Shown: positions 37,101 to 52,100 of the stretch, one piece after another
How the letters are laid out: each line of letters starts with the position of its first letter
Position numbering within the stretch: position 1 is the first letter of the stretch
Assembly: GCA_963682025.1 (NCBI GenBank)
Contig: OY821519.1
Location: forward strand, 186,001 to 250,000
Source of the DNA: Cordilura impudica
Taxonomy: Eukaryota; Arthropoda; Insecta; Diptera; Scathophagidae
DNA length: 64,000 nt
Direction of reading: 5' to 3'
The notes under the pieces: model-generated
Seen by the model: the letters and a program-made list of their open reading frames with translations, nothing else
What the model was told of the DNA's origin: nothing
Database searches by the model: none
Program-made: the position numbers and the translations under genes

Positions 37101-40100
37101 TCAACTTGATATTTTTTTAATTAATTTAATCAATACGTAATTTTTATGCATTCTCTTATCATTGGATAAGAGGAATTTTAAAATTCGACTATTTTTGCAT
37201 AATCATTCTCCTGATGACGAATTAGCGTAGGATATTTCAAATGTACATATGTTGTTTATTAGTTTTACACACCACTGTACAAAAATAAATTTCGGAGACC
37301 CCATAAACTATATATTCTTGATCCTTACAAAAGGAGAAGTCGATCTAGCGATGTCTGTCTGTCTGCCTGTCTGTTGAAAACTTTATCCTGTCTGGAATAG
37401 GTCGAATGGGTCGCACTACTTAGGCTTTAAATGTTCTGCATCACTTTGGTATTGAATTTTCAGCATCTAGACTAAAAAGGTGAGGAATGACGTACAATAA
37501 TGTAAATATACTCCGAAAAAGTTTCATATAAAAAACTAAAAATAGTGTAAGCCTTTAACACGTAACAGAACATGTGCGTATACAGTTTGTCAGTAAAATC
37601 TTTGCACATGAAGAAAAATGAAAAACTTCAAAAGAAACATTGATTTCTAATTCAAATTAACTTCTCTTTATTTTTTTTCCACCTCAGCTTTTATATATTA
37701 AGGTTATAAATATAATAAATGCAAAAAACTTAAACTTCAATAAAAAATATTTTAATGGATATTAAAAAAGGACAACAGTTCAATTTCTATGCTGTCAAAG
37801 AAATGTTTACACACATAAGCTTAAATCGATAAAATGTTTAATTTATTGTACATTAAGGGTTTTTAGTTGTTAATATTTCGTGTGTCCATTACTAATTGCA
37901 AATATCCGCGCATTGAAGCTTTGGAATATTATATTTTGCAGATCTTTTTTCCCACTCTTTTTTAATAAATCATTCTTATTCGTTGGCGACCTTTACCGAC
38001 CTTTTTGTTTCGATTGACCCACAAATTTTTGATAGTGTTGATATCAGAATTCTGGGCAGGATTATCAGTAACTTTGATACAGTTCTATAATAGCCAGGAC
38101 CTACACAAGTAAGATTTATGTTTCGGATCATTATCTTGATAAAATTTGTATATGAACTTATACGAATTTTCCAGGTCAACAAAATGGAATTGTGGAACAC
38201 TAGTGGTCAGTTAATTTAAAAAAAATCAAGATAAACTTCTTTGGTCTTACTCAAAATCCTGATTTCACCAACTCCCTTGCTTAATATTCAACCACATACC
38301 ATAACTGAGAGTTTTCCAACCTTTACTATAGGAATTAAATTTTTATTTTCTAATGCTGTTAGAGGTTTTCGCCATATATTTTTGGGGTCCATCATGATAG
38401 TAGTAGCATCACTTTCATCTCATCACAGAAAATAACGTCATCCCAGTACTGTGGAAGAAGTGAAATGTGTTCTGTAGCAAATTAAAATCGTTTTTCAATA
38501 TTTTTCACTGAGAGCACAGGTTTATTCCTAGCTACTCGCGAGGAATATATGTGTTTTTGTATTACATTTAGGATGGTTTCATCATTATTCACTTGAAGAT
38601 CTAATTTTCTTGTGCCGTATTAAGGCTTATGTTGACAACTATTGCTATAATATTGTGTTTAGAACACGGGTGGAGCCTATCAGAGATCGGCACAGCCGAA
38701 TTTAACACTCTTACTTGTTATTTAAATACTTATTTTGAATAATTTGCAATTGTTTAAAATGACAATTTGCAGCAGTAGACCAGATAAGACACGAATATGT
38801 GTTAATCGATATAATCATACCCTATACCACTATGTGGTTAGAGTTAGAGTCTGAATCCAGTTCTGAGTCGAAAAACAGAAACATTTCGTTTGTATATGTT
38901 TTTGCAAAGAATAAGTGTTTACTAAATATAGTCGGGATCGGTCCGTTTTTCGACTTAGTCCCCATATAAATATAGCATCCGGTATGAACTTTTTCATATC
39001 CGAATGCAAAGAAAACAAGTAAGAAAATTATAGTCGGTCTAGACCGACTATACGATACCCTATACCATGCGTTTAGAAACCCTATCTCTAAGGCCCAACT
39101 AACTGGACATAGAAAATAAGCAAAAACCAAATTTGAGTGGTATTTTTATTAATTTTTTTGGCTGCAGATATGAAAAAGTTCATATCGGATGCTATATCTA
39201 TATGGGGACTAGGTCCAAAAATGGACCGATCCTGATCATGTTTGGTAAAGTCTCTTGTATTTTGCAAAAATATATACAAACAAAATTTGAGAAGATCAGT
39301 GCAATATTTTTGTTTTTTAATAGATTTAAGTGAAGATCGGGAAGCAGCTCTATATGGGGCCAAAGGTATCATTTTTGGACTACTAAATAGTGGATGTAAT
39401 GAACGCATAGAAACCCAATTTGAGTAAGATCTATATGACAATCTGGATCTTATGGCAATTTATGTCGATTTCATAGGGGTAATTTGTATGGGGGCTAGGT
39501 CTGAACATGGACCGATTCTCACCAATTTCAATAGCGTTCATCCCATGGCCGATCAAAGCTTACATACCAAATTTCATCAAAATATATTCATATTTGCGAC
39601 CTGCAGTTTGATTACAAGGTTTACATGGACACACAGACGGACGGACGGACGGACGGACGGACATTGTTAAATCAACTCAAAAAGTGATTCTGATTCGATC
39701 GGTATAATTAAAGATGGGTCTAGGTCAAATATTTTTGGTTGTTACAAACAGCAGCACAAAGTCATTATACCCAAACCACATAGTGGTATAGGGTATAATT
39801 ATTAACAATACCTGTTAAATTTAATTTATACTTATTTACTATATCTTATTAGTTGGACCTTAAACCGACTATAATTTTCTTCTAACTTGTTTTTATTAGA
39901 ATTTATTGTTATTGGTCTTAAATTCCTCGATTAGTCTTACAATATAATATTTTAAAAGTTTATTCGTATTCTAAAAGCCGATAGGACTACCAGTTTAAAT
40001 GTTATTTATATATTTATTTGTTTAATATTGCATCCATTAAAATAACGTGATTTATTAATTTTTTTGTCGATTTAGTTTATGCTTCTGTTGTTGCCGTTGC

Positions 40101-43100
40101 GCTGGTGCCTGTGGTGGTCGATCGGAACCATTTGATAAAAAACATGACACCTGCCGTCGAGTATTCCTAGGCTTCCTCCTAATACTTCTATCGACTGGTA
40201 TATTGTAAGTATTTTTCGTAACAATACGCGTAAATTGCTTAAAAGTGGCATTTTGTAAAACATCAATAGGTTCGGAGTTATTGTGTCTTTTGCGACCAAC
40301 AGTTACATGCAATATGGAATCGACGAGAGCACAAGTGTTGTACGCACTGGAAGCAGTGATACCCAAAAATTTCTTTCTGCCACTTCGGAACAGTTGGAAT
40401 ATGTGTTGGTAAATAACTATAAACAACTATCAGATCAGTTGGAAATTATACTTCGAGGTGATATTAATATAATTGCAATAAAATTCAATTAACAAATTAA
40501 TGAAAATATATTTTTAGAAACGTCTGACTATATTATTACACAACTTGAACAGAAGTCTATGGCTGTGTCAGTGGGATATCTCACTGAATTTCTTAAGAAA
40601 TTACCTGATTTAAGGCAAAAGCTGCAAACTATGAAAGTCATAACTAATGACTTACGTGTATATGCCTCTCAACTAAGTGACGGTATGTATTGTAAAAGCT
40701 ATTGGTAACTAGATTTGTTTACAATCATTTTTATAGCCTATGCCATCTATAGTCAGGGTTTAATGAGTTTGAACTGATGTTTGTGTTAGATTTAAACTCG
40801 ATTCGCTTTTCTATTAAATATTTTGCATGTTTTATTTAGCAGAGTTTGCTTATTTTCAAAGTCAATTCAAATAATGTAACACAATGCATAAGATAAAGTT
40901 AAATAAAGGATAAACGTCAAATAAAATAATACATAAGTGGAGTTGCCATCAATTCGATATACTTTGTCTTTTCGTCTTTTCAGTTTGAAACTATCATAAA
41001 TATACTTTTTGTATACCGACCTATTTCATCTGTCTGTGTGTTCATGTAAACCTTCTAATCAAACTAATAGTCGCAAATTTACATATATTTACATAGGTGA
41101 AATTTGATACTTTGATCGGCATATTCTTCTTAAATTGTCATCAGATATGATGAAAATGTGGACAGAAAAATAGGTGCGAAATTTTATTTTGGAAGAGTGC
41201 ATATTTTTTGTTTACTCAATTTTTCATCATATTTAAGATTTAGTTATACAGTGATATTTTATGGATTTTTAAAAATTATTTTAGAGTTATGCTAGCATAT
41301 ATGGGAATTTGGAATATCATTAATTCAAGGAATTTATAGTTTTTATATGGACACATATTATATTCTTGTACTATATGTAAAAACATAAAAAATATATACA
41401 TACGTACACCATTATTTGATAGGAATGTCTCCATTTTGTAGGGCATGTAAGAAAATAGCTTGTGTTAAATATTAGGTCGTGCTCAAAAGTTCGTAACAAT
41501 TGCCCTAAAACTAAAATGAAAATATTGAGACGTGCGCGATAACTAAAAAAATGTCTGCAGTTGCATGCACCAATAATCGTCGGAACGTTCGGGATGCTCA
41601 AGAAAAATCTAAATGTACTGTACTTTTAGGTTACTTGTGCCTTTCGAATGTGCTACGTGAATAACAAATGTTGATACTTATTAAATTGTTACACATAATT
41701 GTCTTTAAATTTCAAATAAATTTATTATCATTTACAAGATAATATATTTGTGTTTAATATGACAATATGACAATATACTTGTGTTTAATATGCATCTGAC
41801 CAATGTTATACTTATATTAAGGTTGATGTAATTCTCCCCACAGCTAAGAAAAGTAGAGTACACAAGTAAAATGTTTTTACTTATACAAAATTTTCCATTT
41901 CAACGCTTCAAAAGTGTTCATGACCCCTTTCCACACCATTGTATTTATACCCTATACCACTATGTTGTTTGGGTATAATGACTTTGTGCTGCTGTTTTTA
42001 ACTACCAAAAATATTTGACCTAGAACCATCTTTTATTATACCGATCGAATCAGAATCACTATCTGATTCGATTTTACGATATCCGTCCGTGTGTCCGTCC
42101 GTCCGTCCGTCTGTGTGTCCATGTAAACCTTGTAATCAAACTGCAGGTCGCAAATAGAAGTATATTTTGATGAAATTTGGTATATAGGCTTTTATCGGCC
42201 ATATGATGAACGCTATTGAAATTGGTGAAAATCGGTCCATGTTCTGACCTACCCCCCATACAAATGACCCCTATGAAATCGACATAAATTGCCATAAGAT
42301 CCAAATTATCATATAGGTCTTACTCAAATTGGGTTTGTATACGTTTATTACATCCATTAATGAGTAGTCCAAAAATTATCCCTATGGGACAACCCTTTCT
42401 CATAGACTTCCCGATCTGCACTTAAATCTATCAAAAAAACAAAAATATTGCACTGATTCTTTTCAAATTTTGTTTGTATATATTTTTGCAAAATACAAGA
42501 GACCTTACCAAACATGATCAGGATCGGTCCAGTTTTCGACCTATTCCCCATGTAAATATAGCATCCGATATGAACTTTTTCATATCTGCAGCCAAAAAAA
42601 ATAATAAAAATCCCACTCAAATTTGGTTTATCTTATTTTCTATGTCCAGTTAGTTTGGTCTAAGAGATGAGATCTCTAAACGCATGGTATAGGGTATCGT
42701 ATAGTCGGTCTAGACCGACTATAATTTTCTTACTTGTTTTTATATCGAATAGAGCTCTTCTTGATACTAAGTATCTACAAGATGGGCAATAAATTTCTCC
42801 TAAAACTAAAAATGTGTCATTGATACACAAGCCAACTTATCGAAATGTTCCATAGTAACCATCAACACAAAATTAGTTTTGATTTCAGTGTTAAGGTTTA
42901 AATTATTTTCTACCTAAAAACAAACAAATTTGAATTACGTTCATAAGTTTGACCTTTTTAGTAGTTAACTTTACATTGTAGTATATCTGAACTTAGGCTA
43001 TAATCATTTGGGATGTCAAGTGAGTATCAGAAATGCCATATTATACAACAAAATCAAGAAGATTTGGTATTTTGGTTGAGTCAGTGGTCTACCTCCCGAT

Positions 43101-46100
43101 AAATTATTAACGTTGTTTTACGATTTACATTTGTTTAAAGTTTTACCCATGGGATTGGTGAGTCTGGAACTCCACCAACGGTGTTTCGCGTTATAGTCAC
43201 CTGCAATAATGAATCGAGGACCTAATCTAATGTTCTTCACACTTTCATTTAATTTATTAGTAAGTCCATTCGCATTCCATACATCTTAAATTGACTTACA
43301 TAATTTATTAATAAGAAGTGTGTCAATTCAATTTGTTTATACATATAATAAGTGTTCAATATTTTTATTTTTACTTTTATTAGTATTAAAAATACTTTAA
43401 ACATCATCAATTTTACATAAATTCTTATTACAAAATTTGTTGTAAGTTCTATAAAATTACATTGTATCTGATAAAATTTGCACATTTCTTTCTAAATTCA
43501 TTATTATTAATCTTCTCAGTAGAGCATTAAATGCGTTGTCATAACCCTTGAATTCGAAAATCTTCTGCATTTCTTAGTCCATATTAGTGTTGGGCATTCT
43601 AGTTCTTTTTAGTGAGCGCTCTTTCTAGTTCAATTATTTTAAAATAACTAGTTCCTTCTTATACATATGTATTTCAATCGCTCTTTTTTTGAACTTTTGT
43701 CTTTTGAATAATGTTGCACGAACTAGGTCAATAAAAATTGCATGAGCTACAGCATTTAAGTCACGATGAGTGTGCGCAATAATTTGTTATTTAAGAAACG
43801 TAGATTAAAAAAATATATAAAAAAAAATAATGTGAATGCTTTTAATAGTGAGTAAATATAACAAAATAATAATTTTCAATGCGAATGTTTTTTTATTGGT
43901 TAATTCTAAGATAGAAAATGTCCAGAACATTGACTGAAAAAGTGCCAGCCGCTAGTGTTAAATCTTCATCAGATGACCCCATAACCTAAACAATGGAGAG
44001 CTTAAGAATTTTTTATATTATTTTATATGCACCTTTGGCATACATTTTTTATTATAGATTTAAGTGAAGATCGGTAAGCAGGCAATTATGGGGATTATGA
44101 CTAAAAATGGTACTATGTGTAATAAACGCATATAAACTAAATTTGACCGAGATCTATTTTAGTGCAGTTTAAGTCGATCTCATAGGGGCCATTTCTATTC
44201 GCACTAGTTCTGAACATGTACCGATTTTCACAAATTCCAATAACGTTCGTGCTATTACTAACAAAAGATTAAATCAAACATTTCATCAAACTAAATTCAT
44301 ATTTGCGCCCTGTAGATTGATTTCAAGTTTTTACATAGCTAAATCGAGTCAGAAAATGATTCTGAGTAAATCGGTATAACAAAATGGTGGGTCTAAGTTA
44401 AGTATTTTTGGTATTTACAAAAATCAGCATAAACTCATTATATCCTGACCGCAGATAGGTATAGAGTATAAAATTCGAAAATACCCAAAAATGCTTCCCA
44501 AGTAACTGACAACTAATGGGCGACCATATTAACCAAATATTCCACAATTCCTGAACTTCCTCGATTTACAAAAAAAAAATTTAATGTACATAGATACATA
44601 TTCAAAATACGTTGTATTTTTCATATTAATAAAAATTAAAAAGGAAAAATTAATACAAAATTAAGTTTACAAAAACAACATAAACATGGCATTCAGATAT
44701 TAAATAAGACATATTTATATGTTCACATAAATATTCTAAAATGTAGTGTATTGAGCTACAGCCTCTGTTTTACATTCATCCATTTGAGATTTTCCAGCAT
44801 ATCGGTTATACGTGCATATCGATTACATTTTAATATTATTCTCATTGCTTTGTTTCGTAGTTTTTGCATCTTTCTATTTGAATCAAGGTTCAGAAAATAC
44901 ACACATGAAACACATAATGTTCTGTTCTAAAGCAGCCAACACATGTTTTTATTTTCATATCAATTATGTGTGTTTCTAAATTTTGTACGGAGCCGAACAC
45001 ATCATGACTGTGTTTCGTTTTAATATTTCGTTATCTACACGAACATTTTTCTATAACGTATTGTTTGTTTCAAACACACATAAACCGCACAGATTCGACT
45101 GTAGCTTTATTTTAAGTTCGTTTCCTTGCACGTGTAGTGCTAAAAAAAACAGAACAACGCTTACACCATCTAATTATTTTTTTTTTTCATAAGATATATG
45201 AATCATCTGCATAAATACAATGATAACAAGTAAGAAAATTATAGTCGGTCTAGACCGACTATATGATACCCTATACCATGGTTTAGAGACCCTATCTTTC
45301 GGTCCAACTACTTCGATATAGAAAATAAGCATAAACCAAATTTGAGTGGGATTTTTATTAATTTTTTTGGCTGCAGATATGAAAAAGTTCATATCGGATG
45401 CTATATCTATAAAGGGACTAGGTCCAAAAATGGACCGATCCTGATCATGTTTGGTAAAGTCTGTTGTATTTTGCAAAAATATGTACAAACAAAATTTGAG
45501 AAGAATCAGTGCAATAGTTTTGTTTTTTAATAGATTTAAGTGAAGATCGGGAAGCAGCTCTATATGGGGTCAAAGGGATCATTTTTGGACTACTCATTAG
45601 TGGATGTAATGAACGCATACAAACCCAATTTGAGTAAGATCTATATGACAATTTGGATCTTATGGCAATTTATGTCGATTTCATATGGGTAATTTGTATG
45701 GGGGCTAGGTCTGAACATGGACCGATTCTCACCAATTTCAATAGCGTTCATCCCATGGCCGATAAAAGCTTATATACCAAATTTCATCAAAATATATTCA
45801 TATTTCCGACCTGCAGTTTGATTACAAGCTTTACATGGACACACAGACGGACGGACGGACGGACGGACGGACATTGTTAAATCAACTCAGAAAGTGATTC
45901 TGATTCGATCGGTATAATTAAAGATGGGTCTAGGTCAAATATTTTTGGTTGTTACAAACAGCAGCACAAAGTCATTATACCCAAACCACATAGTGGTATA
46001 GGGTATAATAATATTTACATTTATTAATTATAAGACTAATTTCACTGAATGCGATGGTAAATAAGATTACTGATAGGAGCGAGCCTTGTAGAATACCGTT

Positions 46101-49100
46101 GTATAGTGGGTATGTTGTAGAGTAAACACCATTTGTTCTTGTACGAATTTTTCTATTATTTAGGTATGATATGACGTAGTTAAAGATTTTGGGTCCGACT
46201 TTCCATATATTAAGGATATTAAGAATAACATGAGCCCCAAGTCTATCGAAGGCTTTTTCAAAATCGATAGACAGGACAGGATTGATATATGGTTACGAGA
46301 TGAAAGAGCTTTTGTTGTATAAAAATCTATATGTAGGAGAGCGTCAGTGCAACCCTTTCCGGTTTTAAAGGCTGTTGGTATAGCATTTGTATTTGTTGTT
46401 ATAAAGTAATAACCTATTTTTTGTGTTAGGATTTAACTCTTTTATCATTTTATACGACATCCTGTCGAAACCTGGGGTTGATCCTTTCACCTTTGCTAAA
46501 CAGATTGATAGTTCTACAGGTGTGATATCTCTTTCAATATGAAGGGCATTGGTGTTTGTCCTGGCATTGGGTTTTATGCTCCTGGATTGAGTTTTAAATT
46601 GATTATAAAGTTGAAGTAAAATTACTATGGACATTCTGCATCCCATTTCTGCATAAGCCTCAAGAAATTCATTTACTACATCAATATAAGTTTCACTTTT
46701 TTTACTTCCCAAAAAATTTTTACATAAACTAATAAAGCTTCTCCATGCTTTTTTTTCCACAACATTTAATTTCACTGTAAATTCTTCGTCAAGCATGATT
46801 TTGCGGATTTGAGGTCCAACAAAAATACCTAAAAATAAAAAAACAGTACAATAATGGTTAGAAATCAATAAACATTTCTACCTTCTTTTAGTTTTGCTTC
46901 ACTTATTCGTGGGAAAACTGATTTTAAGTGTAAAAAGGCATCGCTTTCCCTATCAAGGCGTTTCACAAACTGCTTCATGTATCATGTGCTTCATTGAGGT
47001 GTAATGGTGGCAAAATTATTTTTTCGGTACTCACTAGTGGAATTTTTAAGACGTTTTTGTTGCCAATTTCAAAAATTGTTCCTTATGGCCAGTTTTTTTT
47101 TGCTTGTATTGATCTTTCCCACGACTGTCCCATTCGCAAATATAGGAAGTAAATTTAGTATAGCCTCCTTGCATTCCGAATAAGATTGTCAGAACTTTTA
47201 GATCTGAAAGAATTTGCCATTGATACTTTTTATAACATATTAAATCCAGTATCTTCTCCATTGTTGCATACGACTCTTTCATTTTAGAAGCGTATGCTAT
47301 TGGCACTGAGGGCAACTGGTTCTCGTTGTGTAATAAAACTGCCTTCAAACCTAAAAAATATGTTAATGGATTCTGAAACAAAAAGAAATATTACTTTTAC
47401 ACGAGCCGTCCAAAAATAATCTCCAGTCGTTTGGTTGATGTTGGTAATTCAGACAATGGAATAACTCATCTGAGCAATATACAAGGTTGTTATTATCATT
47501 GTTCTTGTTGTTGTCATCATTGTCAGCTTTAAAAATGTGCTCAAACTGTATTTGGAGAATGTCTCTTGCAATGTTACTTTTAAGTCACTTTTCGTGATAT
47601 TCCACTGTTTAGTCGAGAAGCTAACATCTCTGTTTGTCTCCATGATAGTTTCAAATCTCGATCAAGATCATGGAAATCTTCATTTGTCACTAAATGTGGT
47701 TTCACCGACTAAAAAAAAAGTAAAATAAAGTAAAGTGATACTTCTTGATCAATATTTGTAAAAGCAAAATTTTTCACTTTTGAAATACCTTAACAACTTT
47801 TTTATTATTTACTCGATTTTTATTGAAAGCTGGTTTAACTTGAAACTAAATTAGCTTTAATCAAATATATACATAAAGGTATGTTTCTAAACAAACTAAA
47901 AAAAAATGGCGCCAAAGTTGAAAAAACTAGAAAAAATAAAATTAAAATCAGATATAATTAAGAATATCACCACAAAAATTTTTAATATACATACCAAAGG
48001 GTGTACATATTTGGAAAGGCACATTTTTCCTCTTTCTGAAACCATTTAAAAAATTAATATCGGTTAAAAAGCAACTAAGTTACGCGATCATAAGTACTTG
48101 TACCTACCCAAAAACGGTTTATTCTGATTCGATCGGTATAATTAAAGATGGGTCTAGGTCAAATATTTTTGGTTGTTACAAACAGCAGCACAAAGTCATT
48201 ATACCCAAACCACATAGTGGTATAGGGTATAATAATATTTACATTTATTAATTATAAGACTAATTTCACTGAATGCGATGGTAAATAAGATTACTGATAG
48301 GAGCGAGCCTTGTAGAATACCGTTGTATAGTGGGTATGTTGTAGAGTAAACACCATTTGTTCTTGTACGAATTTTTCTATTATTTAGGTATGATATGACG
48401 TAGTTAAAGATTTTGGGTCCGACTTTCCATATATTAAGGATATTAAGAATAACATGAGCCCCAAGTCTATCGAAGGCTTTTTCAAAATCGATAGACAGGA
48501 CAGGATTGATATATGGTTACGAGATGAAAGAGCTTTTGTTGTATAAAAATCTATATGTAGGAGAGCGTCAGTGCAACCCTTTCCGGTTTTAAAGGCTGTT
48601 GGTATAGCATTTGTATTTGTTGTTATAAAGTAATAACCTATTTTTTGTGTTAGGATTTAACTCTTTTATCATTTTATACGACATCCTGTCGAAACCTGGG
48701 GTTGATCCTTTCACCTTTGCTAAACAGATTGATAGTTCTACAGGTGTGATATCTCTTTCAATATGAAGGGCATTGGTGTTTGTCCTGGCATTGGGTTTTA
48801 TGCTCCTGGATTGAGTTTTAAATTGATTATAAAGTTGAAGTAAAATTACTATGGACATTCTGCATCCCATTTCTGCATAAGCCTCAAGAAATTCATTTAC
48901 TACATCAATATAAGTTTCACTTTTTTTACTTCCCAAAAAATTTTTACATAAACTAATAAAGCTTCTCCATGCTTTTTTTTCCACAACATTTAATTGCACT
49001 GTAAATTCTTCGTCAAGCATGATTTTGCGGATTTGAGGTCCAACAAAAATACCTAAAAATAAAAAAACAGTACAATAATGGTTAGAAATCAATAAACATT

Positions 49101-52100
49101 TCTACCTTCTTTTAGTTTTGCTTCACTTATTCGTGGGAAAACTGATTTTAAGTGTAAAAAGGCATCGCTTTCCCTATCAAGGCGTTTCACAAACTGCTTC
49201 ATGTATCATGTGCTTCATTGAGGTGTAATGGTGGCAAAATTATTTTTTCGGTACTCACTAGTGGAATTTTTAAGACGTTTTTGTTGCCAATTTCAAAAAT
49301 TGTTCCTTATGGCCAGTTTTTTTTTGCTTGTATTGATCTTTCCCACGACTGTCCCATTCGCAAATATAGGAAGTAAATTTAGTATAGCCTCCTTGCATTC
49401 CGAATAAGATTGTCAGAACTTTTAGATCTGAAAGAATTTGCCATTGATACTTTTTATAACATATTAAATCCAGTATCTTCTCCATTGTTGCATACGACTC
49501 TTTCATTTTAGAAGCGTATGCTATTGGCACTGAGGGCAACTGGTTCTCGTTGTGTAATAAAACTGCCTTCAAACCTAAAAAATATGTTAATGGATTCTGA
49601 AACAAAAAGAAATATTACTTTTACACGAGCCGTCCAAAAATAATCTCCAGTCGTTTGGTTGATGTTGGTAATTCAGACAATGGAATAACTCATCTGAGCA
49701 ATATACAAGGTTGTTATTATCATTGTTCTTGTTGTTGTCATCATTGTCAGCTTTAAAAATGTGCTCAAACTGTATTTGGAGAATGTCTCTTGCAATGTTA
49801 CTTTTAAGTCACTTTTCGTGATATTCCACTGTTTAGTCGAGAAGCTAACATCTCTGTTTGTCTCCATGATAGTTTCAAATCTCGATCAAGATCATGGAAA
49901 TCTTCATTTGTCACTAAATGTGGTTTCACCGACTAAAAAAAAAGTAAAATAAAGTAAAGTGATACTTCTTGATCAATATTTGTAAAAGCAAAATTTTTCA
50001 CTTTTGAAATACCTTAACAACTTTTTTATTATTTACTCGATTTTTATTGAAAGCTGGTTTAACTTGAAACTAAATTAGCTTTAATCAAATATATACATAA
50101 AGGTATGTTTCTAAACAAACTAAAAAAAAATGGCGCCAAAGTTGAAAAAACTAGAAAAAATAAAATTAAAATCAGATATAATTAAGAATATCACCACAAA
50201 AATTTTTAATATACATACCAAAGGGTGTACATATTTGGAAAGGCACATTTTTCCTCTTTCTGAAACCATTTAAAAAATTAATATCGGTTAAAAAGCAACT
50301 AAGTTACGCGATCATAAGTACTTGTACCTACCCAAAAACGGTTTATTCGGAATAACTCCGAAATTTGAGGGTATTTCAGAACATTTTAAAACTGATTTGG
50401 GATCTACTCAACAAGGCCCACAACCTACACTAGGTCACTTTCCAAGTATATTTTCACTGTAGCACCGTGAAATTAGTTAGCCCCCGAGAGGGGGCGTCGC
50501 ACAGTGCTTTATCCCCGTATACCGATGGGACAAAAATAGAAGGAGTTGTCATAGATTTTCGAAATATAGTACACTAACATAAAATGCTTTAATCAAGAAA
50601 AATTTGAATTTTTGAAAAAAACGGACCAAGGACACGCCCACCTCCCATATGATTTAAAATTATAAATTGTTACTTTGGCTACATCACTCAATGAAAAATT
50701 TTGAAAATCTGTGTATATGATACATATGAGCCTAGTAATGTGTGTGTCAATCCTCATTGTAACTACTACAAGGACTCTAGGTCTTACCATATATCCTTTA
50801 TTTTAAATACGCTATAACGCCCAGAAACACTATCCGATTTCCATGAAACTTGGCACCTAGATTAAAATTTACTAAACACATATTTTTACCAAATTAAATT
50901 AAAATCGAACTGGGTCATTAAATCTTTATTTGTGGCCTCTCGCGATGTTTTCCTCGTGTGAGACAATCGTGCATTTCTTATAATTTCATGGCTAGCTTCC
51001 AATGCTTCTTCAGATAAAGACCCTGGAATGAAGAAGTTAATTATATTTAAATTCATAAGTTTTTATCAGTAGACATAAATATATAAATACCTATTGGAAA
51101 ATTGAAAAACTCAATAACATCACATCCATGAACTAAAATTTTATGGACAGTGCTAGGCATATAATACCACCCATAATGTATTAGGTACATATTTCTAGTT
51201 ATCATTAGTATTTCCTTGAAGGTTTTTATATTAATTGAAGATCCACAAGATAACACCTTCAATATAATGCCAAAATTATCAATTAGTTGTTTATCAATTC
51301 CAGTTATTTTGCCCGCTCTTCACTTTTCCAAAAAAATCGACAAGCAGTATATCCGTCGTTCGTCTTGCCGTAACCAGACTTAACTTTGTCGATTATTAAT
51401 CCTGTTCTTTATTCAAACTCATTTTGAATTCTTGCTTTATTTACTGAAAACTGGTTTTTATTTGCTTTACATACCCGCCAAGTTTTGAAGCAAACATTTG
51501 AAAAATCGAATCCAACAATGAAGAGTTGAAAGTCCATATATGTAATTGTCTACACTTGCAGTTCTCAATATGTTTATGTTGTTCATCTCCGTTGGACTTG
51601 CATTGAAAATAATGCACACCTGCTTGTTGCATTTGTATTGCTTAAAATATTTGCTACTGCACCATCTATCATTGTACAATGCATATCATACGAAACTTGT
51701 ACTATTAAACCGTTTACTGCAAAAATATTACACTCTAGATTTTTAATATTCTCATCCATTTCATTAAAAACCTTCATTATTAAGTCTGGATTCTCTTTTT
51801 CTAAAACAAATTTAATAGGCCTACAATATAACGTAGAAGATGGTGTTTTATTAACCTACACTTCTTCTTTTGATGCAAAGTTTACAATCCTAAATCATAC
51901 AAGTAAAAAAATTTATTTCCATATACTTATTATATAAAAAACGCATGATACATTACCTGAGTGGCACAAATGCTATGAAAAACATAAACTCATCTGTTGT
52001 GTTTTTATTTTCAAATATTTGTTTATAACGGCTTCCATTCATACCCCTAAAACTATCTGTATTTAGCACCCTCTTGCAAAGGTTTAGTAGATTCCACTAA

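Larger units (their letters stand above)
45897..48120. repeat. 2224-bp tandem duplication, copy 1
   Basis: Offset of exactly 2224 bp to copy 2. Junction at the shared attc. I found a single difference in the compared reading frames (K versus Q in the FTV.LN motif). Carries the repeat A end, a LINE fragment and a family X pseudogene. Confidence 0.95.
48121..50344. repeat. 2224-bp tandem duplication, copy 2
   Basis: Near-identical to 45897-48120. It ends at gttt|attcgg, where the sequence leaves the repeat after a second attc. Confidence 0.95.

Noticed and set aside
41371..41601. Minus-strand ORF of 76 codons in intron 5
   Set aside because: No motif and no neighbouring element. AT-rich chance ORF.
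42074..42304. Apparent conserved small protein (MDLMAIYVDFIGVICMG...) at 25746, 42074, 45653 and 56197
   Set aside because: It is always at the same place in repeat A. The other frames are just as conserved, and changes do not spare amino acids.
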